From assembly GCA_046728935.1 (NCBI GenBank), contig JBKPFS010000063.1:1-18926 (forward strand): a DNA stretch of 18,926 nucleotides, in the 5' to 3' direction. This document shows, one piece after another, positions 13,473 to 18,926 of the stretch. The position numbers and the translations under genes were made by a program. The DNA is from DATAFO01 sp046728935. GTDB lineage: Bacteria; Actinomycetota; Thermoleophilia; Solirubrobacterales; 70-9. The notes beneath the pieces were generated by a model, which was given only the letters and a program-made list of their open reading frames with translations, did not search any database and was not told where the DNA came from. Each line of letters begins with the position of its first letter. Position 1 is the first letter of the stretch.

Positions 13473-13997
13473 ATGGCCGCCGTGCGCGCAAAGAGACGCG
13501 GGCCGAGAGCCGATGAGATCGAGGCTCAGGTGCGCGAGCTGCTGGAGCTCCTCATCGGGATCGTCAAGGGCTTCAAGCACGAGAGCGAGGGGGAGGGGCC
13601 GCCCGAGCTCCAGAAGGCGTTCGAGGAGGGAGCGCTCGGCGAGCGCCACTTCCCGCCGTTGATCGTCCTCTCGCTCGAGGGCTCGATGAGCGTCAGCGAG
13701 CTAGCCGATCGGCTCGGGCTGAAGGTCGCGACGACGAGCCTGCTGGTGGGGGAGCTGAACCGGGCTGGACTCGTCGAGCGAAGCGAGGACGAGAACGATC
13801 GCCGGCGGACGATCGTCAGCCTGAGCGAGGGGATCCGCAAGATCGCCGAGCCGAAGATCCAGGAGCGCCTCGCGCCGTTCCGGCGCGCGCTCGAGCGGCT
13901 GGAGCCCGCCACCCGCGCCCACTTCATGGAGGGGATGCGCGTCCTCAACGAGGAGGCGGGCGGGTTCGCGGTCGGCGGCTCTGCTGACTGCGAATAG
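13473..13997 (+). CDS. MarR-family transcriptional regulator
   Basis: The 174-residue product carries a MarR winged helix. Helix ELLELLIGIVKGFKHE (22-37) and a linker are followed by the recognition region MSVSELADRLGLKVATTSLL (72-91) and LNRAGLVERSEDENDRRRTI (95-114), whose wing has the family Glu-Asp-x-x-Asp-Arg-Arg pattern. The C-terminal helices (123-160) would form the dimer interface. The ATG at 13473 has AAGG at 13461-13464 and GAGG further upstream. It is divergent from the MMPL transporter across about 98 bp of AT-rich palindromes, so autoregulation and repression of the transporter are the natural reading; the ligand is unknown. Confidence 0.88.
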   Translation: MAAVRAKRRGPRADEIEAQVRELLELLIGIVKGFKHESEGEGPPELQKAFEEGALGERHFPPLIVLSLEGSMSVSELADRLGLKVATTSLLVGELNRAGLVERSEDENDRRRTIVSLSEGIRKIAEPKIQERLAPFRRALERLEPATRAHFMEGMRVLNEEAGGFAVGGSADCE

Positions 13998-13998
13998 G

Positions 13999-14019
13999 GC
14001 GGCCGCGCTAGGCGGCCGC
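13999..14019. terminator. GC-rich hairpin between convergent genes
   Basis: GCGGCCGC (13999-14006) is repeated at 14012-14019 around the loop GCTAG. Each copy is itself a palindrome, so an 8-bp stem can form on either strand. It starts two bases after the marR stop and contains the stop of the TIM-barrel gene, as expected for a bidirectional terminator. There is no U-tract. Confidence 0.5.
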
Positions 14020-14964
14020 TGGCGGCGGAGCTGTGGCGATGGGGGCGTGGGTGATGGTCGCCGACGCGGCCGCGTGGAGCTGCGGGGCGCGGGGCCGATA
14101 GGGCGGGTGCACCTCGAGGATCAGCGGTGCGGCGTGCTGAGTGAGCATGTCGGAGATCCGCTTCCATGGGAGCGTGCCGCGTCCGGGCGGGAGGTGGAGG
14201 TCGAGGCGCAGCGGATCGACCCCGAGCTCCTCGCCGCTCGGCTGCCAGCGCGCGCCGAGGTTGTCGTGCACGTGAAACAGCGAGATCAGGTCGAGCACGG
14301 GCTCGACTAGGTGCTCGACCCACGTGTGGCGAAGGTCCGCGATCACGTGAGCGTGACCGAGGTCGAGGCACAGCGCGACCCGGTCGGAGGAGATCCGGTT
14401 CGCCAGGCCGCGGAGACTGAGCGGGTTCGCCGACACCGTCTCCGGCCCGGGGAACACGGGACAGACGTTCTCGATCGCGATCGTCACCTCGAGCCGCTCG
14501 GCGATGCGGGCAAGCGCGGCCAGCGATTGCGCCTCGCGCCGGAGCGGTACCTCGCTCTCCGGTGCGTCCGGCAGCGCCAGCGCGTGGTAGACCACCTGCC
14601 CGGCGCCCGCCTCGGCCGCGTACCAGAGCAGTCCCTCAAGCGCGCGGTCGCCGTCCGGCGTCCCGGCGACGACGCCCGCGGGCGCGTGGATCGCGGCCCG
14701 GAGCCCGGTGGTCGCCAGCGCGGCGCCCGCCGCGGATCCGTGGCGCGTGAGCTGGCGCGGGTCCCGGAGCACCGACCTGGGCGGAGAGTGAAGCTGGACC
14801 CAGGCGAAGCCCGCGGCCTCATACGACTTCAGGAGCGGCGCCGCCGGCCACCACTCCCGGGGAACGCTGAGCCCGAGGCGTCCGGCAAGGGGGTAGGACG
14901 CGTCGCGCTCCCGCGTCGTGGCGGCGAGCTCCCCATGCCTGGCTCGGGTCTTCCCGGCGGGCAT
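14008..14964 (-). CDS. Endonuclease IV / xylose-isomerase-like TIM-barrel protein
   Basis: The 318-residue product belongs to the AP endonuclease 2/sugar phosphate isomerase superfamily (xylose isomerase-like TIM barrel). Residues able to serve as metal ligands appear in the order known from endonuclease IV: His93 (AAIHAPAG), His127 (VVYHALAL), Glu165 (AIENVCP), Asp201 and His204 (CLDLGHAH), His231 or His233 (LFHVHDN), Asp255 and His257 (RLDLHLPPGRG), and Glu284 (LILEVHPP). It could be a sugar isomerase/epimerase or a DNA-repair nuclease; the motif HLPPGRGTLPW is frequent in the isomerase-like branch. ATG 14964 has GAGGTGAG directly upstream. The Ala/Pro/His-rich C-terminal tail (about 296-318) is low complexity. 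It is divergent from ppx, and its upstream interval contains the triple PHO box. Confidence 0.8.
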   Translation of the reverse strand: MPAGKTRARHGELAATTRERDASYPLAGRLGLSVPREWWPAAPLLKSYEAAGFAWVQLHSPPRSVLRDPRQLTRHGSAAGAALATTGLRAAIHAPAGVVAGTPDGDRALEGLLWYAAEAGAGQVVYHALALPDAPESEVPLRREAQSLAALARIAERLEVTIAIENVCPVFPGPETVSANPLSLRGLANRISSDRVALCLDLGHAHVIADLRHTWVEHLVEPVLDLISLFHVHDNLGARWQPSGEELGVDPLRLDLHLPPGRGTLPWKRISDMLTQHAAPLILEVHPPYRPRAPQLHAAASATITHAPIATAPPPAAA

Positions 14965-14998
14965 CTCACCTCAACGTACGACGCGGGCGGCACGACCC

Positions 14999-15031
14999 CG
15001 TGAACGGTGCGTGAACGCCCTGTGAAGCGCG
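14999..15031 (+). promoter_or_regulatory. Triple PHO box upstream of ppx
   Basis: Three consecutive 11-bp units carry the core GTGAA at 15000, 15011 and 15022, in exact register; the first two share CGTGAACG and the third is TGTGAAGCG. A possible -10-like TGTTAT follows at 15032-15037. The array lies 93 bp before the ppx ATG and 35 bp before the start of the divergent TIM-barrel gene, so it may act on either or both. Confidence 0.7.
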
Positions 15032-15083
15032 TGTTATCGGCGCTCGGCGCTCGTCCGGCGCATCCGCGCGGTCTGAAAAGATC

Positions 15084-15107
15084 GGCGTGGATGAGCGTTT
15101 TCACGCC
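15084..15107 (+). other. Small hairpin in the ppx leader
   Basis: GGCGTG (15084-15089) pairs with CACGCC (15102-15107) around a 12-base loop, 16 bases before the ppx start. It could affect translation initiation, since no Shine-Dalgarno is obvious there. Short GC stems are frequent in this genome, so support is limited. Confidence 0.25.
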
Positions 15108-15123
15108 CCCGCGCAGCTGACCG

Positions 15124-16029
15124 ATGCTGTGCGCGGCGATCGACATCGGCTCGAACACCACCCGCGTGCTGGTGGCCGAGCCCCAGGAGGGCCAGCTCCG
15201 CAAGGTGATGGAGCAGCGCGCCTACACCCGCATCGACAAGGTGTCGAAGCGGAAGGGCAAGATCATCCCCGAGAAGATCGCCGAGCTCGCCGATGTCGTC
15301 GCGACTCAGGTGCGGCTCGCCCAGGAGATGGAGGCGGAGGCGATTCGCATCGTCGCCACTGCGGCGATCCGCGAGGCGAAGAACACCGACGACGTGGTCG
15401 CCGAGATCACCCGGGTTTCGAGGCTTCCGGTGGACGTGCTGAGCGAGGAGGAGGAGGGCCGGCTGGCATTCCTCGGCGCGACGAAGACCCTTGGCCACCC
15501 CGTGGAGGGCGAGGTGGCCGTGGTCGACGTTGGCGGCGGCTCGTCGGAGATCATCTTCGGGAGCGTCGACGGAGGCGTGCGCCAGGTGCTCTCGTTCAAG
15601 ATCGGCTCCGGCGCCCTCGCCGACGACTTCCTGTCCAACGACCCGCCGACCGCGGGCGAGATCCGCTCGATCCGCGACTACATCGGCGACTTCTTCGAGG
15701 ATGTCGAGGTCGATCATCCGGACCAGGCGGTGGCGGTCGGGGGGAGCGCGACCTCGCTGCGCACGCTGGTCGGCGCGGTGCTCGAGTACGAGACGCTCGA
15801 GCGCGCGGTCCGCGTGCTCGCCGGCGACCCCATCATCGAGGTGGCGAAGATGTTCGAGCTCGACCCCCGGCGGGTGCGGATCCTCCCCGCCGGCGTGCTG
15901 GTCCTGGAGAAGCTCTCCGAACTGCTCGGCCAGCCGCTTCAGATCGGCAAGGGGGGCCTGCGGGAGGGCGTCATCCTCGACCTCCTGAACGGCGCCGCCA
16001 ACGGGGCGCCGCACACCTTGGCGGCTTAG
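15124..16029 (+). CDS. ppx: Exopolyphosphatase / GppA-family phosphatase
   Basis: The 301-residue product has the ASKHA fold of Ppx/GppA enzymes, which hydrolyse terminal phosphates of polyphosphate or pppGpp. Motifs in order are AIDIGSNTTRVLV (5-17, phosphate loop 1), VATAAIREAKN (77-87), LSEEEEGRLAFLG (106-118, with the glutamate-rich catalytic segment), VVDVGGGSSEIIFG (133-146, loop 2), VAVGGSATSLRTL (203-215) and LPAGVLVLEKL (254-264). It lacks the C-terminal HD domain of long Ppx/GppA proteins and matches the short actinobacterial type of about 300 residues. The start is the ATG at 15124, with little ribosome binding site. A triple PHO box upstream and two CHAD genes downstream point to polyphosphate as substrate. 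Confidence 0.88.
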   Translation: MLCAAIDIGSNTTRVLVAEPQEGQLRKVMEQRAYTRIDKVSKRKGKIIPEKIAELADVVATQVRLAQEMEAEAIRIVATAAIREAKNTDDVVAEITRVSRLPVDVLSEEEEGRLAFLGATKTLGHPVEGEVAVVDVGGGSSEIIFGSVDGGVRQVLSFKIGSGALADDFLSNDPPTAGEIRSIRDYIGDFFEDVEVDHPDQAVAVGGSATSLRTLVGAVLEYETLERAVRVLAGDPIIEVAKMFELDPRRVRILPAGVLVLEKLSELLGQPLQIGKGGLREGVILDLLNGAANGAPHTLAA

Positions 16030-16053
16030 GCATCGCGCGATACGCTCCGGCGG

Positions 16054-16611
16054 ATGGCCAAGGCGCGTCCGATCCCCGGCCTCAGCGAGGACGATCCGTA
16101 CGCGCTTGCCGCCGCGAAGATCGTCGCCGTTCGCACCCGCGAGCTGGCCGACCAGGCAGCGGGGGTGCTGGACGTGACCGAGATCGAGCGGGTGCACGAC
16201 ATGCGCGTCGCCACCCGGCGGCTGCGGGCTGCGCTCGAGGTCTTCGAGCCCTGCTTTCCGCCGAAGCGCTTCCGCTCCGCGCTGCGCGAGGTGAAGGATC
16301 TGGCGGACGCGCTCGGAGAGCGGCGTGACCGCGACGTGACGATCGCTGCCCTGGAGGACTTCGCCGGGGCCATGCGCGCGGCGGATCGCCGCGGGATCGA
16401 GAGCCTGATCGCCGAGATCCGCACCGAACAGGCGGAGGCGAACGAGGCCCTCGGCCCGTACGTGGCCGAGAAGCGCCTCGCGGGTCTGGTCGACCGCCTC
16501 ACAGACCTGGTCGCGGACGCGGAGGAGAGCGTCGGGGGCGACGGGGAGGCGATCCGGTCGGCCGAGCTGGTCGCGCGGCCGGCGACGAACGGCGCCGGGG
16601 GCGAGGAATGA
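16054..16611 (+). CDS. CHAD-domain protein, N-terminal-half type
   Basis: The 185-residue helical protein carries one set of CHAD signatures: ERVHDMRVATRRLRAALEVF (45-64) and LADALGERRDRDV (83-95). CHAD domains are conserved His/Arg/Lys-rich helical bundles known to bind polyphosphate. A full domain has two pseudo-symmetric four-helix bundles. The motifs here match the first bundle, while the next ORF matches the second. The start ATG lies 24 bases after ppx. The end overlaps the next start as ATGA, indicating coupled translation. The C-terminal 30 residues are Gly/Ala/Glu-rich and probably unstructured. Localisation is cytosolic, as there is no signal peptide. Confidence 0.87.
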   Translation: MAKARPIPGLSEDDPYALAAAKIVAVRTRELADQAAGVLDVTEIERVHDMRVATRRLRAALEVFEPCFPPKRFRSALREVKDLADALGERRDRDVTIAALEDFAGAMRAADRRGIESLIAEIRTEQAEANEALGPYVAEKRLAGLVDRLTDLVADAEESVGGDGEAIRSAELVARPATNGAGGEE

Positions 16612-17396
16612 AGGCAAAGCGCGTCAAGGGCCTCGACCCCGAGGCCTCGCTGGTAGAGAACGCGGCCCGGATCGTCAAGGTGCGCCTCGCTGAGCTGCAC
16701 TCGTTCTCGCCCGCGGCGCTCGAACCCGACGGGTCGACCGAGCAGCACGACATGCGGATCGCGGCCAAGCGCCTGCGCTACATCCTCGAGGCGACCGACT
16801 TCTGCTTCGGCAAGCCGGCGCAGACCGCACGGCGCCGGGCCCGCGAGCTCCAGGGCATCCTCGGGGAGCTCCACGACTGCGACGTGACGCTGCCCCGGAT
16901 CGAGTCCCATCTCGCTTCGCTCCGCAACGCCGACGCGCGCGCCGTCCACGCCCGCGCCGGCGACGCCCCGGATCTCGATCCGCGCCTCAGCGCCCGGGCG
17001 CCGCATCGGACCGCGTATCGGGGCCTCGAGATGCTCGCGGTACACGTCGAGGCGCGCCGCAGGGTCCTCTTCGATCGCTTCTGCGCCTACTGGAGCGAGC
17101 AAGAGCGGATCGGCACCTGGGACCGGCTCGAGCACGCGGTCGAGCGCAAGCTCGCCGAGGCGAAGGAGCGCCGCGCCGCCGCCGAGCGAGCGGCGCAGGC
17201 GGCGCGCGAGCTCGAAGAGGCCGAGCGGGCGGAGCGCGAGGCCGCAGAGCGGGCGCGGGAGGCGGCGGCGAAGCTCCATCAGGCGAGACAGGTGGTCCGC
17301 GGGGACGGCGGATCGCCGGCCGAGCCAGCCGGACCCGCCCAGGAGCCGGCGGAAGCCTCCGAGACGGCAGGGAGCCCATTCTCCGAGGACGGCTGA
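16608..17396 (+). CDS. CHAD-domain protein, C-terminal-half type with coiled-coil tail
   Basis: The 262-residue product starts with a CHAD segment containing EQHDMRIAAKRLRYILEATD (45-64) and LQGILGELHDCDV (81-93), the pattern usual for the second bundle of a full CHAD domain. Residues 135-170 complete the helical bundle. A long charged helix rich in Ala, Glu and Arg (about 172-228) is a likely coiled coil, followed by a Pro/Gly/Glu tail. The ATG overlaps the stop of the preceding CHAD gene (ATGA), so the two products are probably made in similar amounts and may pair. Its own TGA stop overlaps a CTG codon that opens the peptidase frame. Polyphosphate binding is expected from the family and the ppx neighbour. 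Confidence 0.87.
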   Translation: MKAKRVKGLDPEASLVENAARIVKVRLAELHSFSPAALEPDGSTEQHDMRIAAKRLRYILEATDFCFGKPAQTARRRARELQGILGELHDCDVTLPRIESHLASLRNADARAVHARAGDAPDLDPRLSARAPHRTAYRGLEMLAVHVEARRRVLFDRFCAYWSEQERIGTWDRLEHAVERKLAEAKERRAAAERAAQAARELEEAERAEREAAERAREAAAKLHQARQVVRGDGGSPAEPAGPAQEPAEASETAGSPFSEDG

Positions 17397-18778
17397 GACG
17401 CCTCGCCGTCATCGGGCTGGCGTCGACGGGCGCCGCGGCGCTCGCCTCGGGCGCCCTCGCCGGCGCGTTCTCGCCGGGGTCCGCCGGCCTCGGCGACCCC
17501 TTCTTCCCCCACGCCGGCAACGGCGGCTATGACGTCTCTCACTACGCCCTTCGCCTTCGCCTCTCCAAGCGGGCCCGCCACCTCAACGCCCGGGCGCGGA
17601 TCGAGGCGGTCGCCGTCCAGGACCTGAGCCGCTTCGACCTCGACTACCGCGGTCCCAAGGTGCGCTCGCTGAGCGTGGACGGTCGGCGGGCGAAGCGTCG
17701 GCGTGCCGGCGCCGAGCTCGTGGTCACGCCTCGGCACGGGATCGCCGCCGGCGAGGACTTCACGGTCGTGGTCCGCTACCGCGGCAGGCCGCGAGCGATG
17801 ACCAATGCCGACGGCACCCGCGAGGGCTGGGTGCGGACCGACGACGGCGCCTTCGTCGCCGGCGAGCCGCGCGGGTCGGAGACCTGGTTTCCCTCGAACG
17901 ATCACCCCACCGACAAGGCCTCGTTCTCGTTCCGGGTGAACGCCCCCCGGCGGACGGCGACGATCGCCAACGGACGCCTCCGCAAGCGGATCAAGCGCCG
18001 CGGGCGGACGACATGGGTCTGGCGAGAGGCAGAGCCGATGGCGCCCTACCTGGCGACGGTGACCTCCGGGCACTTCCATCTCGAGCGCTCGCGCTTCGGC
18101 GAGATCCGCGTCCTGACCGCCCTCGACCCGACGCATCGCCGCGCCGCGAAGCCGACCCTGCGAAGGCTGCCCGAGATCCTGGACCTGTTCGAGTCGCTGT
18201 TCGGCCCGTATCCGTTCTCAGACGCGGGCGCGATCGTCGACGACGCGCGCAGCCTCGGCTACTCGCTCGAGACCCAAACGCGGCCGATCTTCCACCGCGC
18301 GCCGAGCGAGGTCCTGCTCGCGCACGAGCTCGCCCACCAGTGGTTCGGCGACTCCGTGTCGCTCGAGCGCTGGCCGGACATCTGGCTCAACGAGGGCTTC
18401 GCGACGTGGGCGGCGTGGCGCTGGAGCGAGGAGCGGGGCGGACCTTCAACCGCCGCGCGTCTCGCGGAGCTGTACGAGACGCCGGCGAGCGACAAGAAGT
18501 TCTGGACCCCGCCGCCCGGCGCGCCGCCGGGCCCGAGGAAGCTCTTCGACGGCACGATCTACGTTCGCGGGGGGATGGCCCTGGAGGTTCTGCGCCAGGC
18601 CGTGGGCGAGGCGGACTTCGAGGCGATCCTGCGCGAGTGGGCGCGCAGGAACGCCTACGCCAACGCCTCCACCGCGGACTTCATCGCCCTCTCGGAGGAG
18701 ATCTCGGGCGACACCTCGCTGTCCGCTGACGTGTTCGAGCCCTGGCTCTTCGAATCCGGCAAGCCCCCGCCGCCGTAG
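17393..18778 (+). CDS. Secreted M1-family zinc metallopeptidase, probable CTG start
   Basis: The 461-residue product has an N-terminal export signal (RRLAVIGLASTGAAALASGA, then ALAGAFS), the M1 N-terminal entry motif DPFFPHAGNGGYDVSHY (35-51) and a gluzincin catalytic domain. Zinc ligands are His311 and His315 with catalytic Glu312 (AHELAHQWFG), plus Glu334 (WLNEGFATW). A GAMEN-like exopeptidase element appears as SLETQ with Glu293, and the catalytic Tyr is Tyr390 (IYVRGGMAL). The length matches short actinobacterial M1 enzymes lacking the ERAP1-like C-terminal domain. No ATG, GTG or TTG precedes the signal peptide in frame. CTG 17393 overlaps the CHAD stop as CTGA, and GAGGA lies at 17385-17389. 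ATT 17378 is an alternative. A GTG at 17660 would delete the signal and the first conserved strands. Confidence 0.82.
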   Translation: MRRLAVIGLASTGAAALASGALAGAFSPGSAGLGDPFFPHAGNGGYDVSHYALRLRLSKRARHLNARARIEAVAVQDLSRFDLDYRGPKVRSLSVDGRRAKRRRAGAELVVTPRHGIAAGEDFTVVVRYRGRPRAMTNADGTREGWVRTDDGAFVAGEPRGSETWFPSNDHPTDKASFSFRVNAPRRTATIANGRLRKRIKRRGRTTWVWREAEPMAPYLATVTSGHFHLERSRFGEIRVLTALDPTHRRAAKPTLRRLPEILDLFESLFGPYPFSDAGAIVDDARSLGYSLETQTRPIFHRAPSEVLLAHELAHQWFGDSVSLERWPDIWLNEGFATWAAWRWSEERGGPSTAARLAELYETPASDKKFWTPPPGAPPGPRKLFDGTIYVRGGMALEVLRQAVGEADFEAILREWARRNAYANASTADFIALSEEISGDTSLSADVFEPWLFESGKPPPP

Positions 18779-18792
18779 CTGCGGGCGTTAGT

Positions 18793-18830
18793 TGGCGCTT
18801 TATGGACCCCCGTCGGTGCAAAAAGCGCCA
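18793..18830. terminator. Hairpin with 9-bp stem after the peptidase gene
   Basis: TGGCGCTTT (18793-18801) pairs perfectly with AAAGCGCCA (18822-18830) around a 20-base loop. A/T pairs at the inner end of the stem make it unlike the usual GC-rich noise. It lies between the peptidase stop (18778) and the possible convergent stop at 18840, suiting a bidirectional terminator. The loop is long and there is no trailing U-tract. Confidence 0.45.
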
Positions 18831-18839
18831 GGCGTCGGC

Positions 18840-18926
18840 TCAGACCTCGGCGTAGGTGACCTGGCGGTCCGCGGGGGACACCGACCACGCCCCCCTCACC
18901 CAGCCTATGACGGTCCCGTCCGCGAG
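18840..18926 (-). CDS. Possible C-terminus of a minus-strand gene (runs off window)
   Basis: A minus-strand frame enters from the window edge and ends at TGA (complement of 18840-18842). The visible 28 residues include LADGTVIGWVRGAWSV and end SPADRQVTYAEV. The composition is protein-like, and a hairpin lies between this stop and the convergent peptidase stop. No family can be assigned from so short a piece, and 87 open bases in GC-rich DNA may occur by chance. Confidence 0.4.
   Translation of the reverse strand, partial: LADGTVIGWVRGAWSVSPADRQVTYAEV

Noticed and set aside
13999..14019. Repeated GCGGCCGC as an attachment site or short repeat element
   Set aside because: Both copies are needed for one hairpin between convergent stops. 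A terminator explains it better, and no integrase or mobile gene is nearby.
15034..16617. 527-codon minus-strand open frame opposite ppx and the first CHAD gene
   Set aside because: Composition is typical of an antisense shadow (Leu/Arg/Asp/His-rich, no motifs), while the plus strand carries clear Ppx and CHAD signatures.
1..18926. CRISPR array, tRNA/rRNA gene, insertion sequence or prophage
   Set aside because: No regularly spaced repeats, cloverleaf-like segments, transposase, integrase or phage proteins were recognised on either strand. The defence-like or mobile character of the window is nil.

Overview
The window is high-GC actinobacterial DNA (GTG/TTG starts, strong G/C at third codon positions). 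Gene content and order suggest the Thermoleophilia/Solirubrobacterales side of Actinomycetota. That placement is inferred from style and synteny and was not tested against a database. No rRNA, tRNA, CRISPR, insertion sequence or phage gene was seen.

Layout. Positions 1-127: the N-terminus of a minus-strand protein resembling a lipoate-protein ligase. 128-314: a divergent regulatory interval with a perfect CRP/FNR-type palindrome and a structured leader for a secreted Rpf-like muralytic enzyme (315-749). 818-3926: two crotonase-family genes, a 58-residue Cys-rich ORF, an HD-domain phosphohydrolase and an NTF2/SnoaL-like protein in alternating orientations. 3923-5361: undecaprenyl-diphosphatase (uppP) flanked by two small membrane proteins. 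5362-11100: phosphate block, with an orphan PhoB-like response regulator followed by pstS-pstC-pstA-pstB-phoU. 11113-13997: an MMPL/RND transporter divergent from a MarR regulator across an AT-rich operator region. 14008-14964: an endonuclease IV/xylose-isomerase-like TIM barrel. 15124-18778: an exopolyphosphatase-like Ppx/GppA protein, two CHAD (polyphosphate-binding) ORFs and a secreted M1 metallopeptidase that seems to start at CTG. 18840-18926: a possible C-terminus of a minus-strand gene.

How it fits together. The main theme is phosphate and polyphosphate homeostasis. 11-bp-periodic GTGAA/TTCAC direct repeats, as expected for PHO boxes, occur upstream of the response regulator (two units), pstS (two units, opposite orientation) and ppx (three units). 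This suggests one regulator controls its own gene, phosphate uptake and polyphosphate turnover. The two CHAD ORFs look like the N- and C-terminal halves of one CHAD fold, split into two overlapping genes. CHAD1, CHAD2 and the peptidase are joined by ATGA and CTGA stop/start overlaps, so ppx to peptidase is probably one transcriptional unit. The best targets for follow-up are the PHO-box regulon with its split CHAD module, and the CRP site plus folded leader in front of the Rpf-like gene.
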